From assembly GCA_039621445.1 (NCBI GenBank), contig CP154954.1, positions 49,517,847 through 49,581,846 on the forward strand: a stretch of DNA of 64,000 nucleotides, given 5' to 3'. The notes beneath the pieces are model-generated. The model searched no databases. It was not told the DNA's origin and worked only from the letters and a program-made list of their open reading frames with translations. Shown in pieces: positions 31,901 to 41,462 of this stretch. Position 1 is the first letter of the stretch; each line of letters opens with the position of its first letter. The position numbers and the translations under genes are program-made. This stretch comes from Euglena gracilis. Lineage: Eukaryota > Euglenida > Euglenophyceae > Euglenales.

Positions 31901-32325
31901 AGGCAGCGCGGGGGAGTGCGCCGCCTCTTCCGCGGCTGGCTGCCCCGGTTCCTGTACAACGCGCAAGGGTGGCGGTGGCCGCGCCAACGGTTGGTGGTGA
32001 CCCTCTGAAATTTGACTGACAATGGAAACAAATCGTTTGGAGGCTGCGCATCCCCCCCCCAAGCCAAATAATTATACCTTTCAGCTTCACAACACGCTGC
32101 CAGACAGAAATAATGTCTTTGCTTCAAAGCCTGGGGGAGGGTCTCAGCACCAGAAAGACCGGTTGCGGCACGGCACCCAAACATATGCACCGTTGTGAGG
32201 ACGAGGGGGGCCTTTCGTCTCTTCACGGCACTCTTGAGCCCGTGCTTTCAACAGGCATCTTCATTTCCGCCTTGGTTGCCCTCACCGCGTACCCGCAGCA
32301 ATTTCAGGGTCGAGGTTGGCAGTGA
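25921..32325 (+). CDS. Mitochondrial carrier (SLC25) family protein, nine exons
   Basis: SLC25 proteins exchange metabolites across the inner mitochondrial membrane (some act in plastids or peroxisomes) using three repeats of two helices. Exons read here: 25921-26078 (helix 1 and HPLDTYKMRLQ, a classic PxDxxKxRxQ motif), 26537-26573 (ESKAGAFEEICV), 26812-26940 (GLYSGLGWGVLKEG, helix 2), 28013-28079 (FLRIPFELMCQ, second-repeat motif), 28488-28574 (RTMFRRQNWQLAVGWLAVAF), 29542 to about 29600 (DLQTLLWSAALFHHFEDWG, helix 4), 29684-29804 (CAGLASLPSAPSDTVASELL, third motif), 31820-31968 (GGVRRLFRGWLPRFLYNAQ) and 32255-32325 (IFISALVALTAYPQQF, then TGA). They sum to about 295-305 residues, the usual family length, with all three repeats in order. 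The PFE and RGWLPR motifs and the KAG-F-LYSG loop recall S-adenosylmethionine-type carriers, but the substrate is a guess. Odd points: no AG acceptor before 25921, a one-base phase mismatch before the last exon, and an unclear donor after 29600. Exons are much GC-richer than introns. Confidence 0.7.
26079..26536 (+). other. Intron 1 of the carrier gene, AT-rich
   Basis: Begins with GT after a phase-0 codon and ends with a T-rich tract and CAG. The next exon is only 37 bp and ends in GGTAAGT, the strongest donor match in the gene. The AT-rich stretch 26130-26420 shows nothing else. Confidence 0.5.
26941..28012 (+). other. Intron of the carrier gene
   Basis: Starts GT after a split glycine codon (G|GG) and ends in a pyrimidine tract plus CAG. 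Contains C-rich sequence and a GATCACCCCCCCC fragment of the GTCGAC-type repeat near 27205. No other gene is seen. Confidence 0.5.
28580..29540 (+). other. Intron of the carrier gene
   Basis: Begins at the GT following TTCCG (arginine codon split CG|G) and ends CCCCAG before GGATCTGC. The interior is AT-rich and holds a degenerate complementary pair around 29105-29175, but no recognised element. Confidence 0.5.
30405..30434. repeat. GT dinucleotide microsatellite
   Basis: About 14 GT units with two interruptions, within the long intron between carrier exons seven and eight. Confidence 0.9.
30525..31130. mobile_element. Module of TTTCTTATATTTGGG repeats around a small ORF
   Basis: 30528-30612 and 30950-31125 each contain several TTTCTTATATTTGGG units in the same order, including TTGGG-TGTCGG or AGTCGG followed by CCCAAAGGGTTTCTTATA. 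They form imperfect direct repeats on both sides of the ORF at 30704. The outermost left copy (CCCCCCAAATATAAGAAACC) is inverted and resembles the CCCCCCATATAAGACCCCC ends of the short TA elements at 56 and 58 kb. It lies in an intron of the carrier gene. Confidence 0.5.
30704..30943 (+). CDS. Short ORF with transposase-like helix-turn-helix
   Basis: A 79-residue frame from ATG to TGA. Residues 1-43 are acidic and serine-rich. From about residue 44 the sequence is basic (KKIRKKYNVNFKFKVIHAA) followed by ISTIGQASKQSGIPKGMINI. This is the pattern of the N-terminal DNA-binding helix-turn-helix of pogo/Tc-type DDE transposases: K-Y-FK--VI, a gap, then Q-AAK--GIPK----I. It stops just where the recognition helix would be followed by the rest of the enzyme, so it is a truncated copy, a first exon or a stand-alone DNA-binding fragment. 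The flanking TTTCTTATATTTGGG repeats could be its binding sites, which is inference. Confidence 0.4.
   Translation: MSDGASSEALESVYAESVHSIRPEESASGIPESGSDVVEKKIRKKYNVNFKFKVIHAASISTIGQASKQSGIPKGMINI
31131..31819. other. Intron sequence, one unplaced exon-like segment
   Basis: 31553-31650 follows a good acceptor (T-rich tract plus GCATAG) and has an open frame containing TDSSSSKFSWEISKFGRGWT with a possible AG|GT donor near 31649. It does not fit the phase or the expected protein between carrier exons seven and eight, so it is left unassigned. Confidence 0.3.
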
Positions 32326-33380
32326 CAGCATGTACATTAAGCTTTGTGAACGTTTGTCGGTACGGAATGATTGCATTGATTGAATCGCTTGCACTTCATC
32401 CAAGTTGGATCAGTGTTTGTGCATCATTTTTTTCATCGTTGCCTCAAAAATGGGAGTTTTCTCACAAAAATAATTTTTAGCCACCTGCCCACCCGCGGCG
32501 CTTGGCCCTTAAAAAAGCTCAGAAAGCTAGAAGGTGCAATTTCTGACTCTTTTTTTTTTAAGCTAGGAACACAGAGATTTTTTCCCCTTGAAAAGGTAAG
32601 AATGCAAAACAATTAAATTTTGTTGTGTTTTAAACTCATGCGAAAAACTCCACATCATCGTACCCCCTCGGACCATACGCACCGGAGCGGAACAATGCTG
32701 CGACTTCTGGGTTTGGGGTCCGTGGGTTCCATGGGGGCCAATTTCACCCATCTCTCGCTTTCTGCTTTAAATTTTTGAAAAGTTCGCAAAATGCCGGTTC
32801 AACAAAAAAGCCCAAATTCCCAATGCGCACTCTAAAAAAAAGATGGCCACCACTAATTTTGCAAAAATGTGAGGAAACCTAAAACAGACTCCAAAAATAC
32901 TTTTAACACCAAAAAAAATGTCCGGCCAGAAACTTCCCGACACTAAAAGAGCTCTTCCAGGTGCTCTCGGTATTTCCCGGAAAGCCAAGAGCAGGACAAG
33001 AGGGACTGATGTTTCGAAGCACAAAGGCAAGGTGGGTATTGAGTAAGGCGGGCCAAGCTGCTGTGAAAGTCAGGCGGCTGGAGAAACGAAGTTTTTTTTT
33101 AATCCAAACACCGCCCTCCGCCCAAAAACCCCAGGCTGCATAGCGAGCCCCTTCCTAGTCGCTCTTTTTTTACATAAAAAAATGGCTTCTGGGGGTAACT
33201 TTCTAAGGTTTTTCGCAAACGCAGCTTAAAACTGTCCAAAAAGTTTTGGCCGATCCACCAGTGGGGAGCCAAAGACCAAAGTTTCTAAAAGCAACTCGGT
33301 ACCGATTTGAAACTGAAGCAATTTCTATCCTGTCTTTCATTCAGAAACCGCGGCGCAAATTCTGGGGGCTCACTTTTTGG
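32326..33380. other. No supported gene downstream of the carrier stop
   Basis: Contains a lysine-rich 43-codon frame at 32918-33049 and a minus-strand hydrophobic frame opposite it. Neither is supported by motif or splice context. No convincing polyadenylation signal was identified. Confidence 0.4.
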
Positions 33381-34350
33381 ATCCATCCTATCGTACTCCC
33401 GCGAGGAAGTTCCTGCCCTCCCTCCAAAAGGGCCACTGTTGGTCCCTTTTCCTCCTGGGGCTGGGTCTTTGGTGAAAGGGCCACTGTTGGTCCCCTTTCC
33501 CCCCTTTTTTGGCAGAGGGCCTCTGTGGGTCCCCGGGGGATTTCTCCAGCAGCTGTGGGATGATGTCCCTTATCTTCTTGGTGGCCACTGTGGGTCCACC
33601 CTGCTGGCTTCCAAGGTCTCCATGTATAAATTTTCTTCCATAATCCATCTGTTGGTTCCCTGGGCCTTTCTTGGCCTCAAACCCCATTGGAAATCTGTGG
33701 GGGCTGCTGTGCCCCCCCCTTTTCCCCTTGAAAGGGGGCATTGTGTCAGATGAATTCGGGGGTTGGACAGACCTTTTCTGCCCCTTCCTGAGGGGCTTTG
33801 CTTGTAAAACTGGCCCCCGTGGCCCCTGTAGTGGTGACCACCTTGGCCTTGATTACATCTCCCCATCCAATTTGTGTATAGGCGACTGGGCGCCTTTGGG
33901 GGAGATGCCCCTGATGCGTCGGCTTTGGTTGTCCAATTATGAAACATTTTGGGCCCCCATGGCCCCTCCTTTGCCCATCAAGAGCTGGGGCTGACTTCCA
34001 TCTTCTTGGTCTTCTGGCCACAGTGGTCTAAGGACCGTGGCCGTCACTGGGGGGTGGGGGGGGTGGGCTGGGAAAATTTATGGGGTGGGGGTCTGGGGGG
34101 GAAGAACGGCCACGTTTTCCACGTGTTGACCGCATCCCCAAGGGCTCCAGCTGCTGAGGCCACTGCTCCAGGACGTCCGCGGCCAAAAAATTCCAATCTC
34201 CATTGCCAATTGGTATTGGCGTCTTTTCTCGGCTCTTCTTCGTTTGTGAACTCTGTTCCTGTCTTCTTGGTTTCGAAGGGAAAGTTAGGAGTCAGCCAAC
34301 TCCGGCGAAAAAGGCACTGAGCAGGGGCTCCTAACCCAGCGCCCCAAAAC
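33381..34350. repeat. Degenerate GGGCCACTGTTGGTCCC repeats in GC-rich DNA
   Basis: Units such as GGGCCACTGTTGGTCCC and GGCCACTGTGGGTCC recur irregularly between 33430 and 33850. The overlapping frames on both strands (for example the glutamine/arginine-rich minus frames at 33388-34021) reflect this composition, and no protein family was recognised. Confidence 0.45.
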
Positions 34351-35500
34351 AATCGCAACAAACCGCCGGCGAGCAGGGCATTGCCTCACAAAGGCAAAGT
34401 GCGGAGCCCAAGGTGTCTGGCGCAATGGCTTTTTTCCTTGGCACCGAAAATTTTTATTGTCCTGTCGGTGCTACGTTTGGGAAACATTGTCAGTTTTTTT
34501 TGTCGCAAATCAAAGAGACGGAAAATGGCTGAAATTAATTGGCGCAAGCTCCCCCGACACCTTTCCCCATTCCGCCAGCGACAACTCAAGCGTGCGGCAA
34601 AAGGTCGGGGATGGTCAATATATTTGTGGGGGGGAATGCAAAAAATGCGCAGAACACTGCCAATTGTGCGAAAAAATTGATTTTTTGACCCCCAAACTCC
34701 TACCTGACTCATTCTTGCCCTCTTTTTGGGCCATTTTTGCCCCCCTCCAAAATCCAACTTTCCGTCGCCGTCTGGCTGTTTTTTTTTTTTTAAACCAACC
34801 CCGTGCCCTTGAGTGGGAAGGCAGGCACTACCCCCCCCGGGGGGGTTGGATTTCAGCCTGTGCCCAGGAACTTAAAAGGCAATTTTACTTGAAAATGAGC
34901 CTTTTTTGAGTCTTGCCGGAGTGCCTGCCAGGCACTCTTTTTCGAATGCCCTATGCCCTTAGTTGCACAAGGCTTCTTGTCTGTTTATGGCCGGCGCTAA
35001 CTACGCGGGTTGGATTTTTGTGCCTTGGAGTGCCTGCCCAGGCACCCGACTTAAAAAAAAACAGCCTGGTCACCGTCGCGCCGGCCCAGGGACCCCCCGG
35101 GGGGATAGCCCTTCGGTTTATGCGACGCCCTGGCAAGTTCATATGCACCCCCCTACTGCCGGAGATGTGAAATATGAAACATCAAACACCAAAATGGTCA
35201 GCTCGTGCATATCGTGATTGAATGAAGACTGCTGGAAAGAAAGCAAGGCACCGTTCCACAGGAGAGAAATGGCCAAAAGGATCTCTGAAGCGAGAATTCA
35301 CAACAGTGCTAATACCCACAATGTTTCCCTCCTCGTCTGATTGTCCCTCCCACCTTCCTCCGGAACCCCCGACTGGAAAATAAGGGGGTATGATATCAAA
35401 AGCTGAAGGTTGGGCTGAAAACCCTTCAACAAGCCGGGGCCCAGGGACAAGGGGGGGGATGCAAAAAAAGCAAATTCTCAAGATTTTGAATTATGCAAAT
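34351..35500. other. No supported gene
   Basis: Two overlapping plus-strand frames near 34450-34680 contain cysteine-rich or basic stretches (for example GGECKKCAEHCQLCE). Their frames conflict and no splice structure was found. Confidence 0.35.
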
Positions 35501-35524
35501 TATTCAACTTGCACATCCTCCCGT

Positions 35525-35596
35525 CGAAGTCTGTGTTCCTAAACACAGGCTTTGGCGTGCCAAAGCTTGGTTTAAGAAACACAGACTTTGACAAAA
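35525..35596. repeat. Short fold-back with AGTCTGTGTT arms
   Basis: GAAGTCTGTGTTCCTAAAC on the left is complementary to GTTTAAGAAACACAGACTTTG on the right, with an inner pair GCTTTGGC/GCCAAAGC. It forms a compact hairpin of about 70 bp. Confidence 0.7.
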
Positions 35597-35760
35597 GCAT
35601 ACCAGGGATGTCCGGGATGGGAATCAGGCTTCTTTGGCTTCTTTAACCTGGAGGAAAGTCACACTTTTTTTTTCACCACTGCTTCTGCTTCCTGCCATTC
35701 TACTTCCACCATGGGCTGCCATGTCCAGGCTGGCTCAGCAACCTGGGGGCGACCTCATGC

Positions 35761-35862
35761 CTTCCCCCCCCTTGTCCTTGACACGCAAAAATACCGGGGA
35801 GAGTGCGGTTGACACGGGGGGGGGGGGGTCATAGACCAGCCGCGTCAAGGACAAAGGGGGGG
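35761..35862. repeat. C-run inverted repeat with CCTTGTCCTTGAC arms
   Basis: CCCCCCCCTTGTCCTTGACACG on the left pairs with CGTCAAGGACAAAGGGGGGG on the right, which is followed by TA. This matches the C-run element layout, but the left TA is missing, so assignment is tentative. Confidence 0.5.
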
Positions 35863-36012
35863 TAATACCAGCACAAATGCACTCACATTCTTCCGTGCTT
35901 TTCAACAAAAAGACCCAATATTCTGAAGGGACGTTGCCAACAAGGACAGTCTCAATAGTGGTACAAAAGCAGAATGGGATCGATGGGTCAGAAAGAGTCA
36001 GTCAATTTCCTC

Positions 36013-36291
36013 TCAACGGGTTACAACTGATGCTCCATAAAAGCGGGAATCCACCTTTCCATCAGCTGCATCAAGGATTTGCGCCTCAGTAGGGGTCTTT
36101 ACGGCAACTGTGGGTCTCAAAAACTCATTCTGGAAGCTGGTGATACCACGATACGTTGGGGATGCAGGAAAGATCGTCCTTCCAACACTCCCAGTCTGAG
36201 GAATCACTGAAAAAATGTCAATGAAGCTTTTCATGTCAGCCCCCATGAATGGGTTTATCAACGATGTGGGCCAATACCCCTCCAAACCCAC
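36013..36291 (-). pseudogene. Fragment of an unrecognised conserved protein, copy 1
   Basis: The minus-strand frame contains ITSFQNEFLRPTVAV and, after a short linker, LDAADGKVDSRFYGASV, then a stop. The same two blocks in the same spacing occur at 49865-49985 (TSFENEFLRPTVA and LDRADGRVDNKFYGAFV). Most DNA differences between the copies fall at third codon positions (for example TTT TAT GGA versus TTC TAT GGT), which points to past selection for protein. Upstream residues (SLINPFMGADMKSFIDIF) have no counterpart in the second copy. I do not recognise the family; a mobile-element or multigene-family protein is possible. Confidence 0.5.
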
Positions 36292-36483
36292 TCTATGTCA
36301 AGAACTGGGCCAAGGGTCAGGGGGGAGCCCGGGTGTGGGGACCGCGGCGCCAAAGGCGCCAACTGTCTATTTAAGACTTTTTACGTCTCGAAATCGGCCC
36401 AAACACAGTTTCACAATGGGTATTCCTTTGCCCCTCACCGACCAGTCGATTGACTGGCCAGTCCCCCATTCTAAATCGGCGAG

Positions 36484-36745
36484 CCACAAGGTTCCTCAAA
36501 ATATGCAATGCAAAAAAATGCAAAAAAAGCAAAAAAAATGCACCCCCAGGACTTTTTCTGCTAGAGAGGTCTGCTGGAGAAATTTGCCTATACAAATGCC
36601 CCAAAAAATCGGAAAGGGAAAATATGCAAAAAAATGAAAAAATGAATTCTCACTTTGAATCTGTCATTATTCAAAAAAAATGAAAATTATGCAAAAAATG
36701 CAAATTTTCAAGATTTTGGACAATGCAAAAAAATGCCATTATGCA
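36484..36745. repeat. ATGCAAAAAA-type simple repeats
   Basis: Irregular runs of ATGCAAAAAA interrupted by about 100 bp of unique DNA. This is the complementary sense of the GCATTTTTTT array at 382. Confidence 0.8.
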
Positions 36746-36943
36746 ACTTGCATATCCCCCCTCCCCCTCCTCTGCGGGGGCAAAAAAATTTTCCAGTGCT
36801 TTGCACCAGGAGTGTATTTTAGGTCTTTTTTTTGAGGCTCAACCTGAAATTTTGGCAAAGTGGCCAAGAATGACCATAAATCGGGACAGGTTAGATAGGG
36901 CATTTTAAGGGCTTCAATTTAGGTATTGGACAGTTCTTTTGAC

Positions 36944-37819
36944 TAGGTCGGCCCGACCACTGGAGGTCGGGCCAACTAGCCAATGAACCGCATTACCCCC
37001 CCCCTCCCTTTTTCAAAATTTTCAAAGGAATTTTGACTATAGGTCGGTATAGGTCGGGCCGACCATGGTCGGCCCGACCTGTTTGTTACCGACCATTATG
37101 GTCGGCCCGACCATTTGGAGGTCGGGCCGACCATATGGTCGGCAGAAACGACCTCCATGGTTTTTCCATTTCAGAAGCATAAAAACCCTTGGCCAAACCC
37201 TGTGGAACATACAGATGGGCTATTTACCTACCTGGGTGCACACAAAAGGAGTTTGTTGGGGGGCGTGTTTTGGCCATCCTTGCCTTGCACACACAAGGGG
37301 ATTTTGTTATTTGGGGGGGGGGGGGTCGGGGGGGGGGAGGGCAGCCCCCCCGGAGGAGGCTGTAGGCCGACTAAGTTAGCACAAAGGAGTTTGTTGGGGG
37401 GCGCGTTTTGGCCATCCTTGCCTTGCACACACAAGGGGATTTTGTTTGTTTTAGGCGGGGGGGGGGTCCGGGGGGCGGCAGCCCCCCGGAGGAGGCCGTA
37501 GGCCGACTAAGTTCGCGTTTTTCATTTTATTTTTCCATATGGGATGCTTTTTGATGACAGTTCCAAGGTGATTCCAATGTGTTTTCCATCCTTTTGAGTC
37601 AAATTTGCCGAATCAAATTTTGGGGGGGGGGGGGGGGGCTTAAATTTCCAAAAAAGGGTGGGGTAATGCAAATGATTGGAGGTCGGGCCGACCGACATGG
37701 TCGGCCCGACCCTCCAATGGTCGATAGGCCATAGCCAATGGTCGGCCCGACCTAGGTCGGTCTGACCATGGTCGGTACGACCTCCGGGATCGTCATAGCC
37801 AATTATCCACACGGAGCCG
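36944..37819. mobile_element. Family B element, left-truncated copy
   Basis: Matches family B (see 40323) from the GGTCGGCCCGACC block onward, including the CATTTGGAGGTCGGGCCGAC region and the TAGGCCGACTAAGTT minisatellite. The right end, CGGAGCCG at 37819, is intact. The first 110 bp or so are missing and no left target duplication is found. Confidence 0.75.
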
Positions 37820-37910
37820 TTGAGCAACAAATGGGATTTGGACGCCATCAGACAGGGGGGATATGCAACAAGGCTCGGCCCCAAACATTGGACAGGGGGT
37901 ACTGGCTCGA

Positions 37911-37974
37911 TCATGTAGTCGATCGACTAGCAGTTGCCCTATCGACTGGTCGATCGACTAGTCGATCGACTAAC
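37911..37974. repeat. CGATCGACTAG palindrome cluster
   Basis: Four overlapping self-complementary words built from GTCGATCGACTAG within 64 bp, lying just beyond the truncated family B copy. Confidence 0.7.
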
Positions 37975-38106
37975 CGGTACAGGGGTGGGGGTCACGTCGG
38001 GTCATCTAGGGTCGGCCCACAAGGGGTTGACCCTAGGCAACCCTAGGCACCGTGGGTTGGTCTGAAAGGTCGGCCCACAACCCCCCCCCCCCAGAGACAG
38101 ATCTAC

Positions 38107-38430
38107 CGGCTCCGTGCGGATGATTGGCTATGACAATCCCGGAGGTCGGGCCTACCATGGTCTGGCCGACCTAGGTCGGGCACACCATTGGCCATGGCTT
38201 ATCGACCGTTGGCCATGACACATCAGCCATTGGGGGTTGGGCCGACCAGGTCGGCCCAACCTCCAATCAACCGCATCACCCCCATTTTTTTTCTTCAAAT
38301 TTAAGGCTCTGTGCGGATGATTGGCCATGACGATCCCGGAGGTCAGACCGGGCCGGCCATTGGTATTGGCTTATCGACCATTGGAGGTCGGGCCGACCAG
38401 GTCGGCCCGACCTCCCCCCCAATTTTTTAA
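38107..38430. repeat. Two left-end fragments of family B
   Basis: GGCTCCGTGCGGATGATTGG near 38108 and GGCTCTGTGCGGATGATTGG near 38305 are both family B termini followed by GGTCGGGCCGACC palindromes. No matching right ends follow. They are probably remnants of rearranged copies. Confidence 0.6.
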
Positions 38431-38477
38431 AAACGTGTTCAGCCCGCCAAATGGCTGCCCTGAAATTTGTGGTCATG

Positions 38478-38640
38478 AACACGTTTTCCATTAAGGCATC
38501 TGTGGCAATGACACGTTTTCCATTAGGGCATCTGTGGCAATGACACGTTTTCCATTAAGGCATCTGTGGCAATGACACGTTTTCCATTAGGGCATCTGTG
38601 GCAATGGCACGTTTTCCATTAGGGCATCTGTGGCAATCAC
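38478..38640. repeat. 32-bp tandem repeat ACGTTTTCCATTAGGGCATC
   Basis: Five near-identical head-to-tail copies of a 32-33-bp unit that also contains TGTGGCAATGAC. A second array of 3-4 copies is at 39155-39275, and the 500 bp between the arrays resembles the dispersed GATCGAAAGCTCTTTTCA repeat. There are no spacers between units, so this is not a CRISPR array. Confidence 0.9.
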
Positions 38641-39154
38641 GTGTCGTCCGAAATCATCCGAAAATGCACAAATCGATCGACGATCGCGAGCGGATCTCTG
38701 GCTGTGAAAGCTTTTCAGGTACAAACTCACCCCTCGATCGAAAGCTCTTTTCATCAGACGACTAGTGGTCTCTTTTCATCAGATGACTAGTGGTGACGAC
38801 CAAATTCAGCCACGCCGCTTGGTGCTCTTATTTCCGGTCACTGGGAAATCTTAATTTCACAATTCTTGTACCTCCCTAGACCCCAGATGTCCTCGATTTG
38901 AAGACAAAATTTGTTTCTGTGTGGTTCATTAAGCATTTTAAACCAAGCAGCACCCAAAACCACCACAAATTTCGACAAAGATTCTGGCCGATCCGACGAT
39001 TGGGAGCGTATCTCGGGCTTCGTACAACGTTAGGGTACCAAGTTACCCCTCGATTGAAAGCTCTTTTCAACAGACGGCCAGTGGTGGTCATCAGATTTTT
39101 CCACGCTTCACGGTGCTCACAAAGTTTGCCGTGCGTTTAGGTATGGGGGGAGGG

Positions 39155-39275
39155 GTACCATGTTTTCCATTAGGGCATCTGTGGCAATGACACGTTTTCC
39201 ATTAAGGCATCTGTGGCAATGACACGTTTTCCATTAAGGCATCTGTGGTAAGGCACGTTTTCCATTAGGGCATCT
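39155..39275. repeat. 32-bp tandem repeat, second array
   Basis: Three to four copies of the same ACGTTTTCCATTARGGCATC unit as at 38478. Confidence 0.9.
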
Positions 39276-39299
39276 TTTTTTCGGTCCGAATTTCACATT

Positions 39300-39500
39300 T
39301 TCGCGTTTTTGACCCCTTGCGTGAATCATGACCACGAATTTCAGGGCAGGCATTTGGCGGGCTCTGAACACGTTTTTAAACAAATTGTGGCTGAGCCCAG
39401 ATTTCAGCCTGAAAACGTGTTCAGGGGGCCCCCTTCGGGGGACCACTCCTGAACACGTTTTCAGGCTGAAATCTGGGCTCAGCCACAATTTGTGTTTAGA
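39300..39500. repeat. Inverted repeat with AACACGTTTTCAGGC arms
   Basis: The sequence around 39361-39418 (AATTGTGGCTGAGCCC...CTGAAAACGTGTTCAGG) is repeated in inverted sense at 39440-39495, around a CCCCCTTCGGGGG centre, giving arms of about 55 bp. Confidence 0.7.
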
Positions 39501-39653
39501 AATTTAAGTCCCCCCCCCGAAATTTGATTCAGTAAATTTGACTCAAAAATGCACGGAAACACATTGGAATAACCTTGAAACTGTCAAAAAACGTCCCATA
39601 TTTCAAAAAGAAAGAGAAAAAGGATGGCCAAAGCGCGCTCCCTAATGTACTTA

Positions 39654-39728
39654 CCATCCCCCCCCCCATTATGTACCGCCCTCCGGGAGGGTAAAACGGG
39701 GGGGGGTACATAATGGGGGGGAGGTCCC
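39654..39728. mobile_element. Short TA element, CCATCCCCC/ATTATGTACC ends
   Basis: Left end CCATCCCCCCCCCATTATG and right end CATAATGGGGGGGAGGTCCC are mirror-like, with TA at 39652-39653 and 39729-39730. It is closely related to the right part of the larger element at 43835. Confidence 0.6.
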
Positions 39729-39764
39729 TACGCCCAACCCTAACCCTAACTGTACTACAAAAAA

Positions 39765-39912
39765 GGGGTGGCGGACGCCGGTTCTGTCCTGAACCCGGCG
39801 TCCGGGGACGCCGGGTTCAGGACAGAACCGGCGTCCGCCACCCCTTGTTTAAAGCGGCGTTTTAGAGACGCCAGGTTCAGGACAGAACCGGCGTTCACCC
39901 CCTTCGGGCCAG
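39765..39912. repeat. GACGCCGGTTCTGTCC hairpin repeat, second copy
   Basis: Same unit order as 10822-10965. It lies just after a short CCCTAACCCTAAC stretch (39737-39758). Confidence 0.8.
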
Positions 39913-39949
39913 GGAGCACTTAGAAATACGTTCACTAGCGTTCCCCTTT

Positions 39950-40314
39950 AGTCCCATGGGGGAACAGCCAAAACGTCCCAAAGCAAATTCTGAAAAAAAA
40001 ACCAGAGGATTCAAACATAAAATCTCTGAAACTCTAAAAAAGCCATGGGGGTTCCAGCCGTATTCCCCAACCGTATTTCTGACAGAAAAAAACCCAGCCA
40101 AAATTTCCCAACCGTGATAATAAACCCAGCGAGGTCCAACCACAGTTTCCCCTGTCTGAAACAACCCAGGGGCTCCAGCCAACATTTACCAGCCGCAATT
40201 CTGAAAAACGCACGGGGGGTTCCAGCCAGCATTTAACAACCGTATTTCTAAAAAACCCAGGGGGGTCCAGCCAACATTTCCCAACCGTAATTCTAAGAAA
40301 AAACCCAGGGGTGG
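39950..40314. repeat. About 50-bp minisatellite AAACCCAGGGGGTCCAGCC
   Basis: Diverged tandem units containing CCAGGGG-GTCCAGCCAACATTTCCCAACCGTAATTCTGAAAA-like sequence. The array resumes at 41471 after the family B insertion, and related units occur at 63005-63085 in opposite sense. Confidence 0.75.
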
Positions 40315-40322
40315 GCAGTCAA

Positions 40323-41462
40323 GGCCCCGGGCGGATGATTGGCTATGACGATCCTGGAGGTCGTACCGACCATGGTCGGCCCGACCATTGGTCGGCCCGA
40401 CCATGGTCGGGCCGACCTAGGTCGGGCCGACCACTGGAGGTCGGGCCGACTAGCCAATGAACCGCATTACCCCCCCCCCCGTTTTCAAAATTTTCAAAGG
40501 AATTTTGACTATAGGTCGGTAAAGGTCGGGCCGACCATGGTCGGCCCGACCTGTTTGTTACCGACCATTATGGTCGGCCCGACCATTTGGAGGTCGGGCC
40601 GACCATATGGTCGGCAGAAACGACCTCCATGGTTTTCCATTTCAGAAGCATAAAAACCCTTGGCCAAACCCTGCGGAACATACAGATGGGCTATTTTACC
40701 TACCTGGGTGCACACAAAAGGAGTTTGTTGGGGGGCGCGTTTCGGCCATCCTTGCCATGCACACACAAGGGGATTTTGTTATCTTAGCAGGGGGGGTCCG
40801 GGGGGGGGGGGGGGGCGGCAGCCCCCCCCCCTCCCCCCCCCCCCCCCCCGGAGGAGGCCGTAGGCCGACTAAGTTAGCACAAAGGGAGTTTGTTGGGGGG
40901 TGCGTTTTGGCCATCCTTGTCTTGCACACACAAGGGGATTTTGTTATCTTAGCGGGGGGGGTCCGGGGGGGGCGGCAGCCCCCCCCCGGAGGAGGCCGTA
41001 GGCCGACTAAGTTAACACAAAGGGAGTTTTGTGGGGGGCGTGTTTTGGCCATCCTTGCCTTGCACACACAAGGGGATTTTGTTATCTTAGCGGGGGGGGG
41101 TCCGGGGGGGGGCTGCGCCCCCCCCCGGAGTAGGCCGTAGGCCAACTAGGTTAGCACAAAGGGGGTCCGGGGGGCGCGTTTTTCATTTTTTTTCCATATG
41201 GGATGTTTTTTGACAGTTTATAGGTGATTCCAATGTGTTTCCATCCTTTTTGAGTCAAATTTGCCGAACCAAATTTTGAGGGGGGGGCTTAAATTTCCAA
41301 AAAAGGGGGGGTAATGCGGTTGATTGGAGGTCGGGCCGACCTGGTCGGCCCGACCTCCAATGGTCGATAGGCCATAGCCAATGGTCGGCCCGACCTAGGT
41401 CGGCCCAACCATGGTCGGTACGACCTCCGGGATCGTCATAGCCAATCATCCGCACGGAGCCG
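40323..41462. mobile_element. Family B hAT-like non-autonomous element with 8-bp duplication
   Basis: A 1,140-bp element with ends GGCCCCGGGCGGATGATTGG and (reverse complement of right) CGGCTCCGTGCGGATGATTG. It is flanked by the perfect 8-bp direct repeat GCAGTCAA at 40315-40322 and 41463-41470. It interrupts a 50-bp minisatellite. The inside has many GGTCGGGCCGACC palindromes, a TAGGCCGACTAAGTTAGCAC minisatellite with a 138-bp period (40856-41160), and flanking single-copy segments shared with the copies at 36.9 and 44.7 kb. The 177-codon frame inside is generated by the minisatellite. Confidence 0.88.

Noticed and set aside
32918-33049. Lysine-rich 43-codon ORF starting MSGQKLPDTKRALPG
   Set aside because: Short, with no recognised family and no neighbouring exons. 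The opposite strand is equally open.
38478-39275. Regular 32-bp repeats suggesting a CRISPR array
   Set aside because: Units are head to tail with no unique spacers, and the genome is eukaryotic.
40607-41140. 177-codon frame inside family B
   Set aside because: It is formed by the 138-bp minisatellite, and equivalent frames in the other copies differ in length and end in different places.
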